Origin: Treponema sp. OMZ 787
Lineage (GTDB): Bacteria; Spirochaetota; Spirochaetia; Treponematales; Treponemataceae
Length of the DNA: 64,000 nucleotides
Assembly (NCBI RefSeq): GCF_024181225.1
Contig: NZ_CP051198.1
Span: forward strand, 1,674,001-1,738,000
Direction: 5' to 3'
This document shows, piece after piece, positions 51,436 to 60,370 of the stretch. Made by a program: the position numbers and the translations under genes. The stretch's first letter is position 1. Every line of letters begins with the position of its first letter. Below the pieces are notes generated by a model that saw only the letters and a program-made list of their open reading frames with translations, was not told where the DNA came from and did no database searches.

Positions 51436-51875
51436 GGAGCAGCCTCCAATATTTTATCGGCAATTTTTTTGTTCTGTTTATGCAGTTCCTCCATGTCCTT
51501 TTCAGTAGGAGGTTCATACCAATAGTCAACCTCTTCTTTCTCCCATATTTTACGCTGTTCTCTTGAAAACTGAATAGGAGGCAGATAAAGAGGTTCGTCT
51601 ATAATTTGAAGTTTATCTGTGTTAATCTTACCTGATTGAAAATCCGAATTCTTAGATGATAAGACAGCTCTTTTTGTTTCAGAATATGATGTATCATCTT
51701 TTTTTTGTAAAACTATAATCAATAGGAGACTTAAAATTAAGATAAAAATCAAGATGCATACAATTATAATAACCGTCTTTTTTTTATAAGAAAAAAAATC
51801 CCGACTGTTTTTAAAAATATCGCTTATCTTACTCTTCAGATCTATCATCTTTTTCTGAAACGTCCTCCTCACCAT
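51432..51875 (-). CDS. Single-pass membrane protein downstream of smc
   Basis: This protein has up to 147 residues, with a basic N-terminus and one strong transmembrane helix (TVIIIVCILIFILILSLLLI). The extracytoplasmic tail is charged. The start is uncertain: the ATG at 51873–51875 overlaps smc by 47 bases, and the ATG at 51846–51848 by 20. Neither has an ideally spaced SD. It is coupled to both smc and the following lipoprotein, which suggests a function in the same cell-envelope or chromosome process, but no domain was recognised. Confidence 0.65.
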   Translation of the reverse strand: MVRRTFQKKMIDLKSKISDIFKNSRDFFSYKKKTVIIIVCILIFILILSLLLIIVLQKKDDTSYSETKRAVLSSKNSDFQSGKINTDKLQIIDEPLYLPPIQFSREQRKIWEKEEVDYWYEPPTEKDMEELHKQNKKIADKILEAAP

Positions 51876-54774
51876 TTACGGTTTTTATCCTCTTAGGCGG
51901 ATGAGGCGGAATATAAACTCCTTCCTCAGGCTCTACTTCTTCTTCGACAAATGGCTCATCCACCAAATCTATAGTTTTTGATTCAAGGTCAGATTCATTA
52001 TCAAGCCTTATGGCGATAACCTTTGAAACACCGGATTCTTCCATGGTAACACCGAGCATGGCGTTTGCCCCCAAAACGGTCTTTTTATTATGAGTAATAA
52101 CTATGTACTGGCTGACATTTGCAAATTCACGGAGCGTAGTAACAAATCTGGTAACGTTTTGCTCATCGAGTGCAGCATCAATTTCGTCAAGAAGACAGAA
52201 AGGAGAAGGCTTAACCATATAGGTTGCAAACAAAAGGGCTACAGCTGTCATTGATTTTTCACCTCCCGATAAGAGGTTTATATTTTCAAGTTTTTTACCC
52301 GGCGGCTGAGCAAAGATTTCTATTCCCGACTCAAGAACATTTTTAGGATCGGTTAAGCGTATTTCGGCCCTTCCTCCTCCAAAAAGTCTTCTGAACATAT
52401 TGTGAAAATTCTTTTTAATCTTATTGTAGGTATCCAAAAAGAGCTCGGTGGATTCGGCCGTTATCTCGTCGGTAATACGCTGCAAATCGGCACGGGCCTT
52501 ATCAAGATCGCTTATATGTTTATTTAAAAATTCATAACGCTCTTTAACGCTTTCGAATTCTTCAGGAGCCATAAAGTTTACTCTTCCCAAGGAATCAAGT
52601 TTTTGCTTAATCGAAGCAAGTCTTTCCCTAAGATCATTTACAGATTCCGTAATAGTAAACATCCTCTCTTCAAATTCCATAAGCTCTCTGGAGTGTTTTT
52701 CCCGGAAATTTTCTTTTGTATTACGGATATCGGCTTCAATCCCTGCAAGATCAAAGTGGAATTTTTCCAAAAGAGAGTTTGCCTTCGAAAGCTCTGCAGT
52801 GAGCTTATCAACCTTTCCCCTCTTGCTGGCAAGATCTGAGTTCTTTATCGAGATTTCGTTTTCAAGCTTTTCAAGCTCGGCACTTATCTTTCTTCCCTCA
52901 TACTCCAAGGAATTTATCTCGCCTTCAAGTTCCGAAATATCTTCTTCAGTTTGCTTTAACTGTTTTTCCTCTGTAAAAAATTCGTTTTCAAGGTCATGGA
53001 GCATTTTTTTCTCGGAAGAAAGCTGCCGTTCCAAAAGTTTAACCTGATCCTCGGCATTTTTTGCCTGAGCATCCACCCTTGCTCTGTTTACACGCAAGTC
53101 TTCAAGGGTTTTGCGGTAGTCATTTATCTTGACAGAAAGTTCGTTATTTTCTTCTATCAGAGCGGCAATCTTATTACGGTTATTTTCGATAGATTGCCTG
53201 TTTTCCAAGATAGCCGTATCCACGGCTCTTTTTTTGGTAATGATACCTTCGGGAGCCAAAAATTCGTCAATAAAGCCTGCCGAGGATTTTTTATACTTTT
53301 CAAGAGCATTTTGAATTTCATCGCTTATCGACAAAAGGGATGTAAAACTTTGAACGGAATCTTCTGCAAATTTCTTTACATCAGAGCCTGAATGATTTTC
53401 TATCGAGGCAAAGTCTGAAAATATAGCTTTTTTTCCGGTAATCAAAACCCTTAAACGGTTCAAGGCTCCATCCAAATCTTTTTCGGCCTCCAATCTGCTT
53501 GCCGAAGAATAACCGGCAGATCTTAAATTTTTATCAAGCTCGGTAACGATATCCTCTGTTATGGACTTTAATTCAAGCTCCATAGCACCTCTCATATCGT
53601 CAAGTCTTCTTATATCGTCTTCAAGTCTTTTTACTTCTTCTTTGTTTGAAGTAATCTTATGGCTTGCCAAATCAATGTTTTTTTCAAATTCTTCGGCATT
53701 TTTTTCTATTGCAGAAACCTGTTTTTTAAACTCAAAAACATCGGCATTCTTTTCGGAAATATCGTCCTCAAGACCTTCAATATTTTCCTTGGTTGAAGAA
53801 GTCTTAGCCTCAAGCTGATTTAATTTTAGTTTGAGTTCGGAACGGCGTTTATTGTAAATTTGAACCTGCTCCTGCTTACCTTTTTGCTCGATAGCTAGGT
53901 TTAATACCTTTGTGCGGTAAGTATTAAACTTTTCTTCCATCTCGTTTACAATATCCATGTTTTCTGAAAGAATTCCGTGAATACCGTCAATTTGTTCCTG
54001 TATGGAGTCTCTTTTTTCGGAAGCCTCTTTTAAGCTTTGTTTTTTTGCGGCAAGACCGTCTACAAAGCTTTTTAAACGTAAAAGCTGAATATCCCTTTCA
54101 TGTTCAAAAAGAGAATCCTTTAGCTCACGGTACTTAATCGTTTGTTCAGACTGAATTTTTAAGGTATCATAGGATCTGCGTACCTCGGCCAAGGCAGCTT
54201 CAATCTGTTTCATATTTTCTTGTGTTTTTTCAAGCTTTCTTTCAGCATCCTGCCTCTTTACCTTAAATTTTGTGATGCCGGCAGCTTCTTCAAAAAGATA
54301 ACGCCTTTCTTCAGGCTTACTGGAAAGAATCTGGTCGATTTTTCCCTGCTCCATAACGGAGTATGCAGCTTTACCTACACCTGTGTCCCAAAAAAGCTCT
54401 CTAATTTCACGCAGCTTTGCCGGCTGATTATTTATAAAATACTCACTTTCCCCGGATCTATAAAGCCGCCTCTTTATAGCTATTTCGCTTAACTCTAAAT
54501 TCAAAAGCCCCTTTTCATTGCTTATTGTCAATGTTACTTCTGCAATATTGAGCTGATTTCTTTTTTCGGTACCGTTAAAGATAACGTCTTCCATCTTGTC
54601 GGCCCTTAAAGTACGGGATGACTGTTCTCCCAATACCCACTTTACGGCATCTACTACATTGCTTTTACCGCAGCCGTTGGGTCCGAGAAGGGCTGTTATA
54701 CCATCTGCAAATTCAATTTTTACTCTATCGGGAAATGACTTAAATCCGAAAATTTCAAGACTCTTAAGAAACAT
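51829..54774 (-). CDS. smc: Chromosome segregation ATPase SMC (short form, no canonical hinge seen)
   Basis: SMC organises the chromosome. The 981 residues have the N-terminal ATPase half (Walker A GPNGCGKSNVVDAVKWVLGE), long coiled coils and the C-terminal half with signature LLSGGEKSMTAVALLFA and Walker B FCLLDEIDAALDEQN. It is shorter than the usual 1150–1190 residues. Where the ~120-residue hinge with its G-rich motif should be (roughly residues 400–520) I see instead a helical segment (GYSSASRLEAEKDLDGALN, DEFLAPEGIITKKRAVDTAI). An acidic C-terminal tail follows the head. A promoter with TATAAT lies at 54810. Confidence 0.9.
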   Translation of the reverse strand: MFLKSLEIFGFKSFPDRVKIEFADGITALLGPNGCGKSNVVDAVKWVLGEQSSRTLRADKMEDVIFNGTEKRNQLNIAEVTLTISNEKGLLNLELSEIAIKRRLYRSGESEYFINNQPAKLREIRELFWDTGVGKAAYSVMEQGKIDQILSSKPEERRYLFEEAAGITKFKVKRQDAERKLEKTQENMKQIEAALAEVRRSYDTLKIQSEQTIKYRELKDSLFEHERDIQLLRLKSFVDGLAAKKQSLKEASEKRDSIQEQIDGIHGILSENMDIVNEMEEKFNTYRTKVLNLAIEQKGKQEQVQIYNKRRSELKLKLNQLEAKTSSTKENIEGLEDDISEKNADVFEFKKQVSAIEKNAEEFEKNIDLASHKITSNKEEVKRLEDDIRRLDDMRGAMELELKSITEDIVTELDKNLRSAGYSSASRLEAEKDLDGALNRLRVLITGKKAIFSDFASIENHSGSDVKKFAEDSVQSFTSLLSISDEIQNALEKYKKSSAGFIDEFLAPEGIITKKRAVDTAILENRQSIENNRNKIAALIEENNELSVKINDYRKTLEDLRVNRARVDAQAKNAEDQVKLLERQLSSEKKMLHDLENEFFTEEKQLKQTEEDISELEGEINSLEYEGRKISAELEKLENEISIKNSDLASKRGKVDKLTAELSKANSLLEKFHFDLAGIEADIRNTKENFREKHSRELMEFEERMFTITESVNDLRERLASIKQKLDSLGRVNFMAPEEFESVKERYEFLNKHISDLDKARADLQRITDEITAESTELFLDTYNKIKKNFHNMFRRLFGGGRAEIRLTDPKNVLESGIEIFAQPPGKKLENINLLSGGEKSMTAVALLFATYMVKPSPFCLLDEIDAALDEQNVTRFVTTLREFANVSQYIVITHNKKTVLGANAMLGVTMEESGVSKVIAIRLDNESDLESKTIDLVDEPFVEEEVEPEEGVYIPPHPPKRIKTVNGEEDVSEKDDRSEE

Positions 54775-54809
54775 AGTCTGAACATCCTTTTAACATGTAC
54801 ATATACAAG

Positions 54810-54838
54810 ATTATACAATTTATTTGCTTGTTTGTCAT
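54810..54838 (-). promoter_or_regulatory. Promoter of smc
   Basis: ATGACA (54833–54838) and TATAAT (54810–54815) are separated by 17 bases on the minus strand. AAAAGGA precedes the ATG. Confidence 0.7.
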
Positions 54839-54892
54839 TAGGAATTGAAAAAATTTTAAAGGATAGAATAATTTTTCCGATAAGAAAGTATT

Positions 54893-55513
54893 ATGAAAGT
54901 TTTGGTTTTTGATAGAAAAATAGACACGCTCACCTTTTTGTGTGAAAAATTGGAAAATCATGGAATTACAACAATTGCTGCTGAAAACGGCAGTAAATTT
55001 ATATGTAATTATTTGAATCCGGAATTGGATGCAATCATTGTGGCAAAAAAAGAATTGACTCATTATACCTTAAATGAGGCTCAACTGCTAAAAAAGATAT
55101 ACAAAGATATTACAATTTGCAGTTATTTCCACGAAGACTGCTATAATATCAAAAAAATCAATATAGTGAGCTCTTCTGCAATAGCCGAAAATATAAAGGC
55201 TAATGAAAAAATACTAAAAATAATTCTTTTAAAATGCAGAAGAAAGCCCGATTTAAATAAGGACTATATTTACAGTCTGCCTAAAAAATCCGGACTCCTA
55301 TTAAAACATTTGCTTATAAATAGAGAAAAAGGGTTAAGTGACGACGAGATCAGCACAATATTTTGGGGAGAAAAACTACCCTCAAAACGAAACAGCATCT
55401 ATAACCATGTTTATAACCTAAAACAATCTCTCAAAAAAAGTTTTGACAATAGATATACAATTTTAAAAACAAACAAGCGTTACAGACTGATAAAGTTAAA
55501 AAAAGAGGCTTAA
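54893..55513 (+). CDS. Orphan regulator: pseudo-receiver plus winged-helix domain
   Basis: The 206 residues have a response-regulator-like N-terminal domain (MKVLVFDRKIDTLTFLCEKL) and a C-terminal winged-helix domain (KGLSDDEISTIFWGEKLPSK, NSIYNHVYNLKQSLKKSF, NRYTILKTNKRYRL). The receiver lacks the usual second acidic residue after the first strand. At the phosphoacceptor position the third strand reads DAIIVAKKEL instead of DxxLxD, so it is probably not controlled by phosphorylation. It lies between smc (divergent) and cheY (convergent); no kinase is adjacent. Confidence 0.75.
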   Translation: MKVLVFDRKIDTLTFLCEKLENHGITTIAAENGSKFICNYLNPELDAIIVAKKELTHYTLNEAQLLKKIYKDITICSYFHEDCYNIKKINIVSSSAIAENIKANEKILKIILLKCRRKPDLNKDYIYSLPKKSGLLLKHLLINREKGLSDDEISTIFWGEKLPSKRNSIYNHVYNLKQSLKKSFDNRYTILKTNKRYRLIKLKKEA

Positions 55514-55537
55514 ACAATAATATTTAAGCCTCTTTTA
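55501..55537. terminator. Bidirectional terminator between the orphan regulator and cheY
   Basis: AAGAGGCTTAAA pairs with TTTAAGCCTCTT around a short loop, with T-rich sequence on both sides. The 5' arm includes the regulator's stop codon. Confidence 0.85.
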
Positions 55538-55542
55538 AAAAA

Positions 55543-55986
55543 TTAGGAAATACCTAAAACGCCTGCAACACGCTCCAAAACCTTTTTGCGGTCAAGCGGC
55601 TTTACGATGTAGTTTTTTGCTCCAAGCAAAAGTGCTTTTTTTACAAGCTCTTCCTTTCCGAGAGCACTTATCATAACTACCTTGGCATTCTTATCAAAGG
55701 CCATGATCTGCTCCAAGGCAGTCAAGCCATCCATTTTAGGCATCGTAATATCCATTGTTACCAGGTCAACATTGGGACATAATTCTTTATATTTTTCAAC
55801 GCCCTCAAATCCGTCAACAGCCGTAGCAACAACTTCATAACCTTCACTATTCAATATCTGTCCGATTTGTTTTGTAACAAATATAGAATCATCAACAACC
55901 AAAATCTTGTAAGGTGTTCCATCCGGTTTTTTTCCTTCAGGTGCCCTCTCGTTAATATTGGGAAAGTCCTGTTTTGATATCATCAT
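55543..55986 (-). CDS. cheY: Chemotaxis response regulator CheY
   Basis: CheY~P binds the flagellar switch. The 147 residues begin with an unusual ~25-residue N-terminal extension. A complete receiver follows: acidic pair in ILVVDDSIF, phosphoacceptor in DLVTMDITMPKMDGL, Thr/Ser in VVMISALGKEE and the conserved Lys in NYIVKPLDRK. Start may be the second of two adjacent ATGs (55981–55983), which is better spaced from GGAG. It is the last gene of the che operon, after cheX. Confidence 0.95.
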   Translation of the reverse strand: MMISKQDFPNINERAPEGKKPDGTPYKILVVDDSIFVTKQIGQILNSEGYEVVATAVDGFEGVEKYKELCPNVDLVTMDITMPKMDGLTALEQIMAFDKNAKVVMISALGKEELVKKALLLGAKNYIVKPLDRKKVLERVAGVLGIS

Positions 55987-56004
55987 AAAACTCCTTTAAT
56001 TTTC

Positions 56005-56469
56005 TTATACTCGATCACGAATTGCAACGTTGATTTCTACTTTACCCTGAGGGGCAGACATCGGAACTATTAAGGCTTCAATATCATTATTGGATATCTT
56101 CATGTTTTCGCCCGTAAATAGAGCAGGAGGAGTTAAGTCAAACTTAAATCCTAAATCATGAAGCTTAGTTACAGCCTGTGCCGTAATAAGATTAGCCAAT
56201 TCAGTAATTGTTGCACGAGCAAGCTCATCAAATTCAGTCAACTCTTCACCGTTCATTGAGGATGCAATCTTTAAGGCTGTATCCAAGGTCATATCAAATA
56301 TGACACGGCCCTCAACATCACCGGCAAGACCGACAATTGCTGCGACACCCATAACCGGCATACAAGTCGATTTTAGGTATAAATCTCCGCGTTTGACTTC
56401 TTCATTTAACACTTGTGAAAGAATGTTATACGCGGCTTCACTAAACGGATTAATATACTCTACACGCAT
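56005..56469 (-). CDS. cheX: CheY-P phosphatase CheX
   Basis: CheX dephosphorylates CheY-P in spirochaetes. The 154 residues carry the CheC/CheX-type signature ATITELANLITAQAVTKL, with the expected E…N phosphatase pair. The N-terminal strand MRVEYINPFSEAAYNILSQV is typical. It lies between cheW(R) and cheY, matching the spirochaete order, so the phosphatase is made together with its substrate. Confidence 0.92.
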   Translation of the reverse strand: MRVEYINPFSEAAYNILSQVLNEEVKRGDLYLKSTCMPVMGVAAIVGLAGDVEGRVIFDMTLDTALKIASSMNGEELTEFDELARATITELANLITAQAVTKLHDLGFKFDLTPPALFTGENMKISNNDIEALIVPMSAPQGKVEINVAIRDRV

Positions 56470-56493
56470 TTATTTCTCCTTATCCTTTTATAT

Positions 56494-57831
56494 TTATTCT
56501 TTTGTAAAAATTACAATATCACCGGAGCTGTTTCTTAGCCAACCGTCTTGCTTGGGCATAGCCTCATTATGACCCAAAATGATAATTCCAGAATTCTTTA
56601 GTTTTTCCCTAAATTCTTCTATCATGGTTCTTTGAACATTGGGATTCATAAAAGAAAGCACATCCCTTGCAACAATTATGTCCATATCGGGAACGGCATT
56701 TTGATGAGTACAATCATGATACTCAAAAAGAATCATGTCCTTTATCTCTTTTGAGAATGTCAAACTGCCTGAAGCTGTCTTTGTAACATACGACTCATAA
56801 AGACCTGAAGCAATATCATCAGGAACGGCAAGCATAGGAGCATTTGATATAGCAAGCAAATCCGAATCATTTGCAAAAATCTTTATATGTGCACGCGGAT
56901 AACGCGTTCTCAATAGAACAGCCAAACTGTATGCCTCATACCCTGGACCGCATCCTATACACCAAACATTGATCACTGCAGAAGTATTTTCCGGAAGCAT
57001 CTTATAATAAGCATTTATATAAGCCTCGCTCCAAAAACGCTTCGTAAAGGGCGACAAGAAAGAAGATAAAAACTCTCCCGCATCTTTTTCGGATTGAATT
57101 TGCAAGTTTCCTGAAGGACGCAGATCCTTCCATTCCAAATATCTCTCCTTGACCCAATTTTCATTAACAGCCGAAATATAGAATTTGCCCATAGCGGACA
57201 AGGTATCGCCTATAAATTTTATATCCAAATTTTCCGAAGATTGGCTTGTCTGCTGCTTTACAGGTTCTTTTACAACACTTGCCGCAACAGGGGCTAAGTC
57301 TTCTTTGACCTCTTCTTTTTGTTGCCGTGAAGCAAATATCTTATCTACATCAAGAAGAATATATAAGCGGCCTCCGTTTTCTACAACACCGTGAATATAT
57401 TTAATATTTATATCGCCGAAAATAGGATGAGGGGGCTGAATTGTACTGCTGGAAACACCCACAACCTTATCGATAAAGTCAACGACAACACCGAAGGTTT
57501 GATCTTGAACATTTATGATAACCATGCTTTCGGCCTGATTTTTTTTGCGGGCAGGTACGGGAATATTAAAGAAAATACGCAAATCGATTATAGGGATAAT
57601 ATCTCCTCGAAGATTATATACACCCAAGACAAACGGAGAAGTATTGGGTACATAAGTAAAGTTTCCCGCCTTTGCTATTTCCTTAACACGCATAATGTCT
57701 ATTGCATAATCTTTACCGGCAAGGGAAAAAGTTACCATTTTAAAATCTACAACAATCATCTGATCATGTAGAGAGTCAGTATCGCCTATTCCTACGCCTG
57801 TATTTACCTTTAGTTCTTTCATTTCTTCCAT
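56494..57831 (-). CDS. cheW: CheW–CheR-like fusion coupling protein
   Basis: The 445-residue protein has an N-terminal CheW domain (DYAIDIMRVKEIAKAG, SPFVLGVYNLRGDIIPIID, GVVVDFIDKVVGVS; about residues 25–165), a linker, and a C-terminal CheR-like methyltransferase domain (about 240–445). The SAM-binding region reads VWCIGCGPGYEAYSLAVLL and the later blocks are PDMDIIVARDVLSFMN and SGIIILGHNE. CheW links receptors to CheA. The CheR-like half may be structural, because atypical arrays with such fusions are known from Treponema. The SD is AAGGA. It is placed directly after cheA. Confidence 0.92.
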   Translation of the reverse strand: MEEMKELKVNTGVGIGDTDSLHDQMIVVDFKMVTFSLAGKDYAIDIMRVKEIAKAGNFTYVPNTSPFVLGVYNLRGDIIPIIDLRIFFNIPVPARKKNQAESMVIINVQDQTFGVVVDFIDKVVGVSSSTIQPPHPIFGDINIKYIHGVVENGGRLYILLDVDKIFASRQQKEEVKEDLAPVAASVVKEPVKQQTSQSSENLDIKFIGDTLSAMGKFYISAVNENWVKERYLEWKDLRPSGNLQIQSEKDAGEFLSSFLSPFTKRFWSEAYINAYYKMLPENTSAVINVWCIGCGPGYEAYSLAVLLRTRYPRAHIKIFANDSDLLAISNAPMLAVPDDIASGLYESYVTKTASGSLTFSKEIKDMILFEYHDCTHQNAVPDMDIIVARDVLSFMNPNVQRTMIEEFREKLKNSGIIILGHNEAMPKQDGWLRNSSGDIVIFTKE

Positions 57832-57847
57832 ATCGTTTTTCCTTAAC

Positions 57848-60241
57848 CTACCAAATTGAAGCCTCGCGGCGCTCCCTAGCCTGCATTTCCTGCTTTAAGC
57901 CTAGCTCAAGCAGCTGTGCAACATCTATAATCAAAGAAACGGAGCCGTCGCCTAAAATAGAAGCACCGGCAATTCCCGGAGAGTTAGTAAACTGATCTTT
58001 CAAAGGCTTGATTACAACGGCCTCTTCACCAATAAGACTATCTACCATCAACCCTACTTTTTTCTCTTCAGTTCCGACAACAACTATATAATTATATCCG
58101 TCATCATCGGTTTCTGCCGATGTAATACCGAAAAGCCGGTTAAGCCTTAGAAGGCTGTACACCTCATCACGGACATTAAAAACTTCATAGTTATCTATGC
58201 GGTTGATTTCATCCGGCTTGACCCTGTGGCTTTCTATAACCGAAGTAATAGGAATCGAGTAAACCTCGTCCCCAACTCTGATTAAAAGCCCCTGTATGAT
58301 GGCCAAAGTCAATGGCAATTTTATAATAAAACGGGTTCCGACATTGGGTTCGGATTCAACCATAACCGTTCCGTTTAATTTTTCGATATGAGTCTTAACT
58401 ACATCAAGACCTACACCGCGGCCTGATACGCTTGAAATCGTTTTACTGGTCGAAAAACCGGGGGCAAAAACCAACTGAAAGGCCTCAACATCGGTAAGAT
58501 TTTTATTCGGATGTAAAACGCCTCTTTCAACAGCTTTCTGCTTTACGGCTTCAACATCAATTCCGTGGCCGTCATCTGCAACTTCGATAACGATCATATT
58601 GCCCTCGTTGCTGGCTTTAAGAAGAAGAATGCCTTGCTCCGGTTTACCCAAGCTTTTTCTTTTTTCGGGGGATTCAACGCCATGATCAAGGGAGTTTCTT
58701 ACACAGTGCATTATAGGATCAAGCAAGTCTTCTACAACCGATTTATCAAGTTCGGTATCTTCACCTTCGATTACCAATTGAACATTTTTGTTTAAGTCTC
58801 TTGAAAGGTCCCGAACTACACGCGGGAAGCGGCTGAAAATCTGACTGATGGGGACCATTCGTATTTTCATAACCCCTTCCTGAAGCTCGCCTGAAATACG
58901 GCCCAAGTTTTGGGATGAAGATTTAAACTTCGTTACGGCAGCCTTCATCGAAGAATCAAAATCGCCGAAAACTTCCAAAAGACTTGAGTATTCGTTTAAA
59001 ACATCCTGCTTTATAGCATTAATATCATAGCCCTGCTGTATCTTTTCAAGATATTCGGGCATCTTATCCAAAAGTCTTCGCGTTTTATCCTTGTAAATTG
59101 TACTGGAATTTTGGAACTTATCGTAAAGTTCGGTAAATTCGATAGTGCTTTGATTTAAAGAAGCCTTAGTTATAACGGTCTCACTGACCAAGTTCAAAAG
59201 ATAATCTATTCTGTTTGCATCTACACGCAGGATTGAGCCCGACGATGAGTGACCGCTTCCCTGCGGGCTTGCTTGAGACTGTTTTTTCTCAGGCTTAGGA
59301 GGCTGTTCTTTAGGTTTTTCAACAGCTTTTTCTTCCGTCTTTTCGGCGGTTTTTATCTCCGGAGCACTTACTGCAGGAGCAGCCTGTGCGGGCTGATGAA
59401 TTTCGTGAGCATCCTCTTTAATTTCAAGCCTTTCGGCACTTGCAGAAAGAGTAACATCCCCTATAAAAGCAGCCTTTTCCAATATTTTGCTGTCCGATGC
59501 CGAGGATAAAAAATAAATTACCGTTTCATGGAATTCATCTTCATACAAGGCATCAAAATCGGGAACTGTTTTTAAGACACTGCCGTAGTCTTTTAAAGCG
59601 GCAAATACCTGAATACCGCCTACCGAATTCATCAAGTTTGATTCATCAAATTTTACTATAACAGCATACAGATCTTCACCCTTTTGTATTGTCTCAGCCA
59701 ACTCAAGGATTTCATACTCTGAAAAATAATCTTTAACATCTAAACTGGAAGCAGGAGCCTTCACCTTCGGTTCTGAAACGGGAGGTGCCGAGGCCGGTAC
59801 AGAAGCCTTTGGAGCAGCCGATTTACCGCTTTTTTTATCGGCCTTTGCCGGAATAAATGACCTCAGCTGATTTACAATACCGGATACATCATCCGAATAT
59901 ATAGAACCCGAAGCTCTGGCATCAAGCATCAGCTTAATTATGTCTATGGATTTTAAAAGCATATCTACCGTTTCTTCAGTTACGCTAACGGAACCGCTTC
60001 TAATCTCATCAAGAAGATCTTCCATTGCGTGAGTAAATTGAGACAGCTCAGTCATCTCTACAGTAGCAGAACCGCCTTTTAGAGTATGGGCAGCTCTGAA
60101 TATCTCATCGACTGCATTGCGGTCCTCAGGATTTTGCTCTATAACCAAAACATTGCTCTCAAGTATTTCTACCTGCTGTTCGGCTTCACTGAAAAAATCT
60201 TTTAAAAGTTCTTCATTATTGATGTCAAGATAATCACTCAT
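57848..60241 (-). CDS. cheA: Chemotaxis histidine kinase CheA
   Basis: CheA phosphorylates CheY in response to receptors. The 797 residues include an HPt domain with phospho-His52 in FRAAHTLKGGSATVEM and a P2-like domain (about 170–265). A proline/glutamate-rich linker and a dimerisation region follow. The ATPase has the N box DPIMHCVRNSLDHGVESPEK, G boxes VADDGHGIDV and GRGVGLDVVK, and a C-terminal CheW-like P5. The dimerisation region (about 345–460) is longer than in E. coli, as reported for treponemal CheA. It is first in the operon, and its -10 box lies six bases from the ATG. Confidence 0.96.
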   Translation of the reverse strand: MSDYLDINNEELLKDFFSEAEQQVEILESNVLVIEQNPEDRNAVDEIFRAAHTLKGGSATVEMTELSQFTHAMEDLLDEIRSGSVSVTEETVDMLLKSIDIIKLMLDARASGSIYSDDVSGIVNQLRSFIPAKADKKSGKSAAPKASVPASAPPVSEPKVKAPASSLDVKDYFSEYEILELAETIQKGEDLYAVIVKFDESNLMNSVGGIQVFAALKDYGSVLKTVPDFDALYEDEFHETVIYFLSSASDSKILEKAAFIGDVTLSASAERLEIKEDAHEIHQPAQAAPAVSAPEIKTAEKTEEKAVEKPKEQPPKPEKKQSQASPQGSGHSSSGSILRVDANRIDYLLNLVSETVITKASLNQSTIEFTELYDKFQNSSTIYKDKTRRLLDKMPEYLEKIQQGYDINAIKQDVLNEYSSLLEVFGDFDSSMKAAVTKFKSSSQNLGRISGELQEGVMKIRMVPISQIFSRFPRVVRDLSRDLNKNVQLVIEGEDTELDKSVVEDLLDPIMHCVRNSLDHGVESPEKRKSLGKPEQGILLLKASNEGNMIVIEVADDGHGIDVEAVKQKAVERGVLHPNKNLTDVEAFQLVFAPGFSTSKTISSVSGRGVGLDVVKTHIEKLNGTVMVESEPNVGTRFIIKLPLTLAIIQGLLIRVGDEVYSIPITSVIESHRVKPDEINRIDNYEVFNVRDEVYSLLRLNRLFGITSAETDDDGYNYIVVVGTEEKKVGLMVDSLIGEEAVVIKPLKDQFTNSPGIAGASILGDGSVSLIIDVAQLLELGLKQEMQARERREASIW

Positions 60242-60247
60242 ACATAT

Positions 60248-60275
60248 ATTCTATACTATTTACAATATTAGTCAA
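60248..60275 (-). promoter_or_regulatory. Promoter upstream of cheA, leaderless transcript candidate
   Basis: TTGACT (60270–60275) and TAGAAT (60248–60253) are separated by 16 bases on the minus strand. The ATG begins six bases beyond the -10 box. Confidence 0.55.
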
Positions 60276-60370
60276 GAAGAAAATTGCTTTTTTTTATTTT
60301 TTTTATTTATAAGAGCTTTTTTTTAAACTTAACTAGATTTTTTTTAAGATTTATTGTAAAATATTAAAAT

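Noticed and set aside
54764-55063. Minus-strand ORF of 99 codons upstream of smc
   Set aside because: It covers the smc promoter and is antisense to the orphan regulator; no SD or family features.
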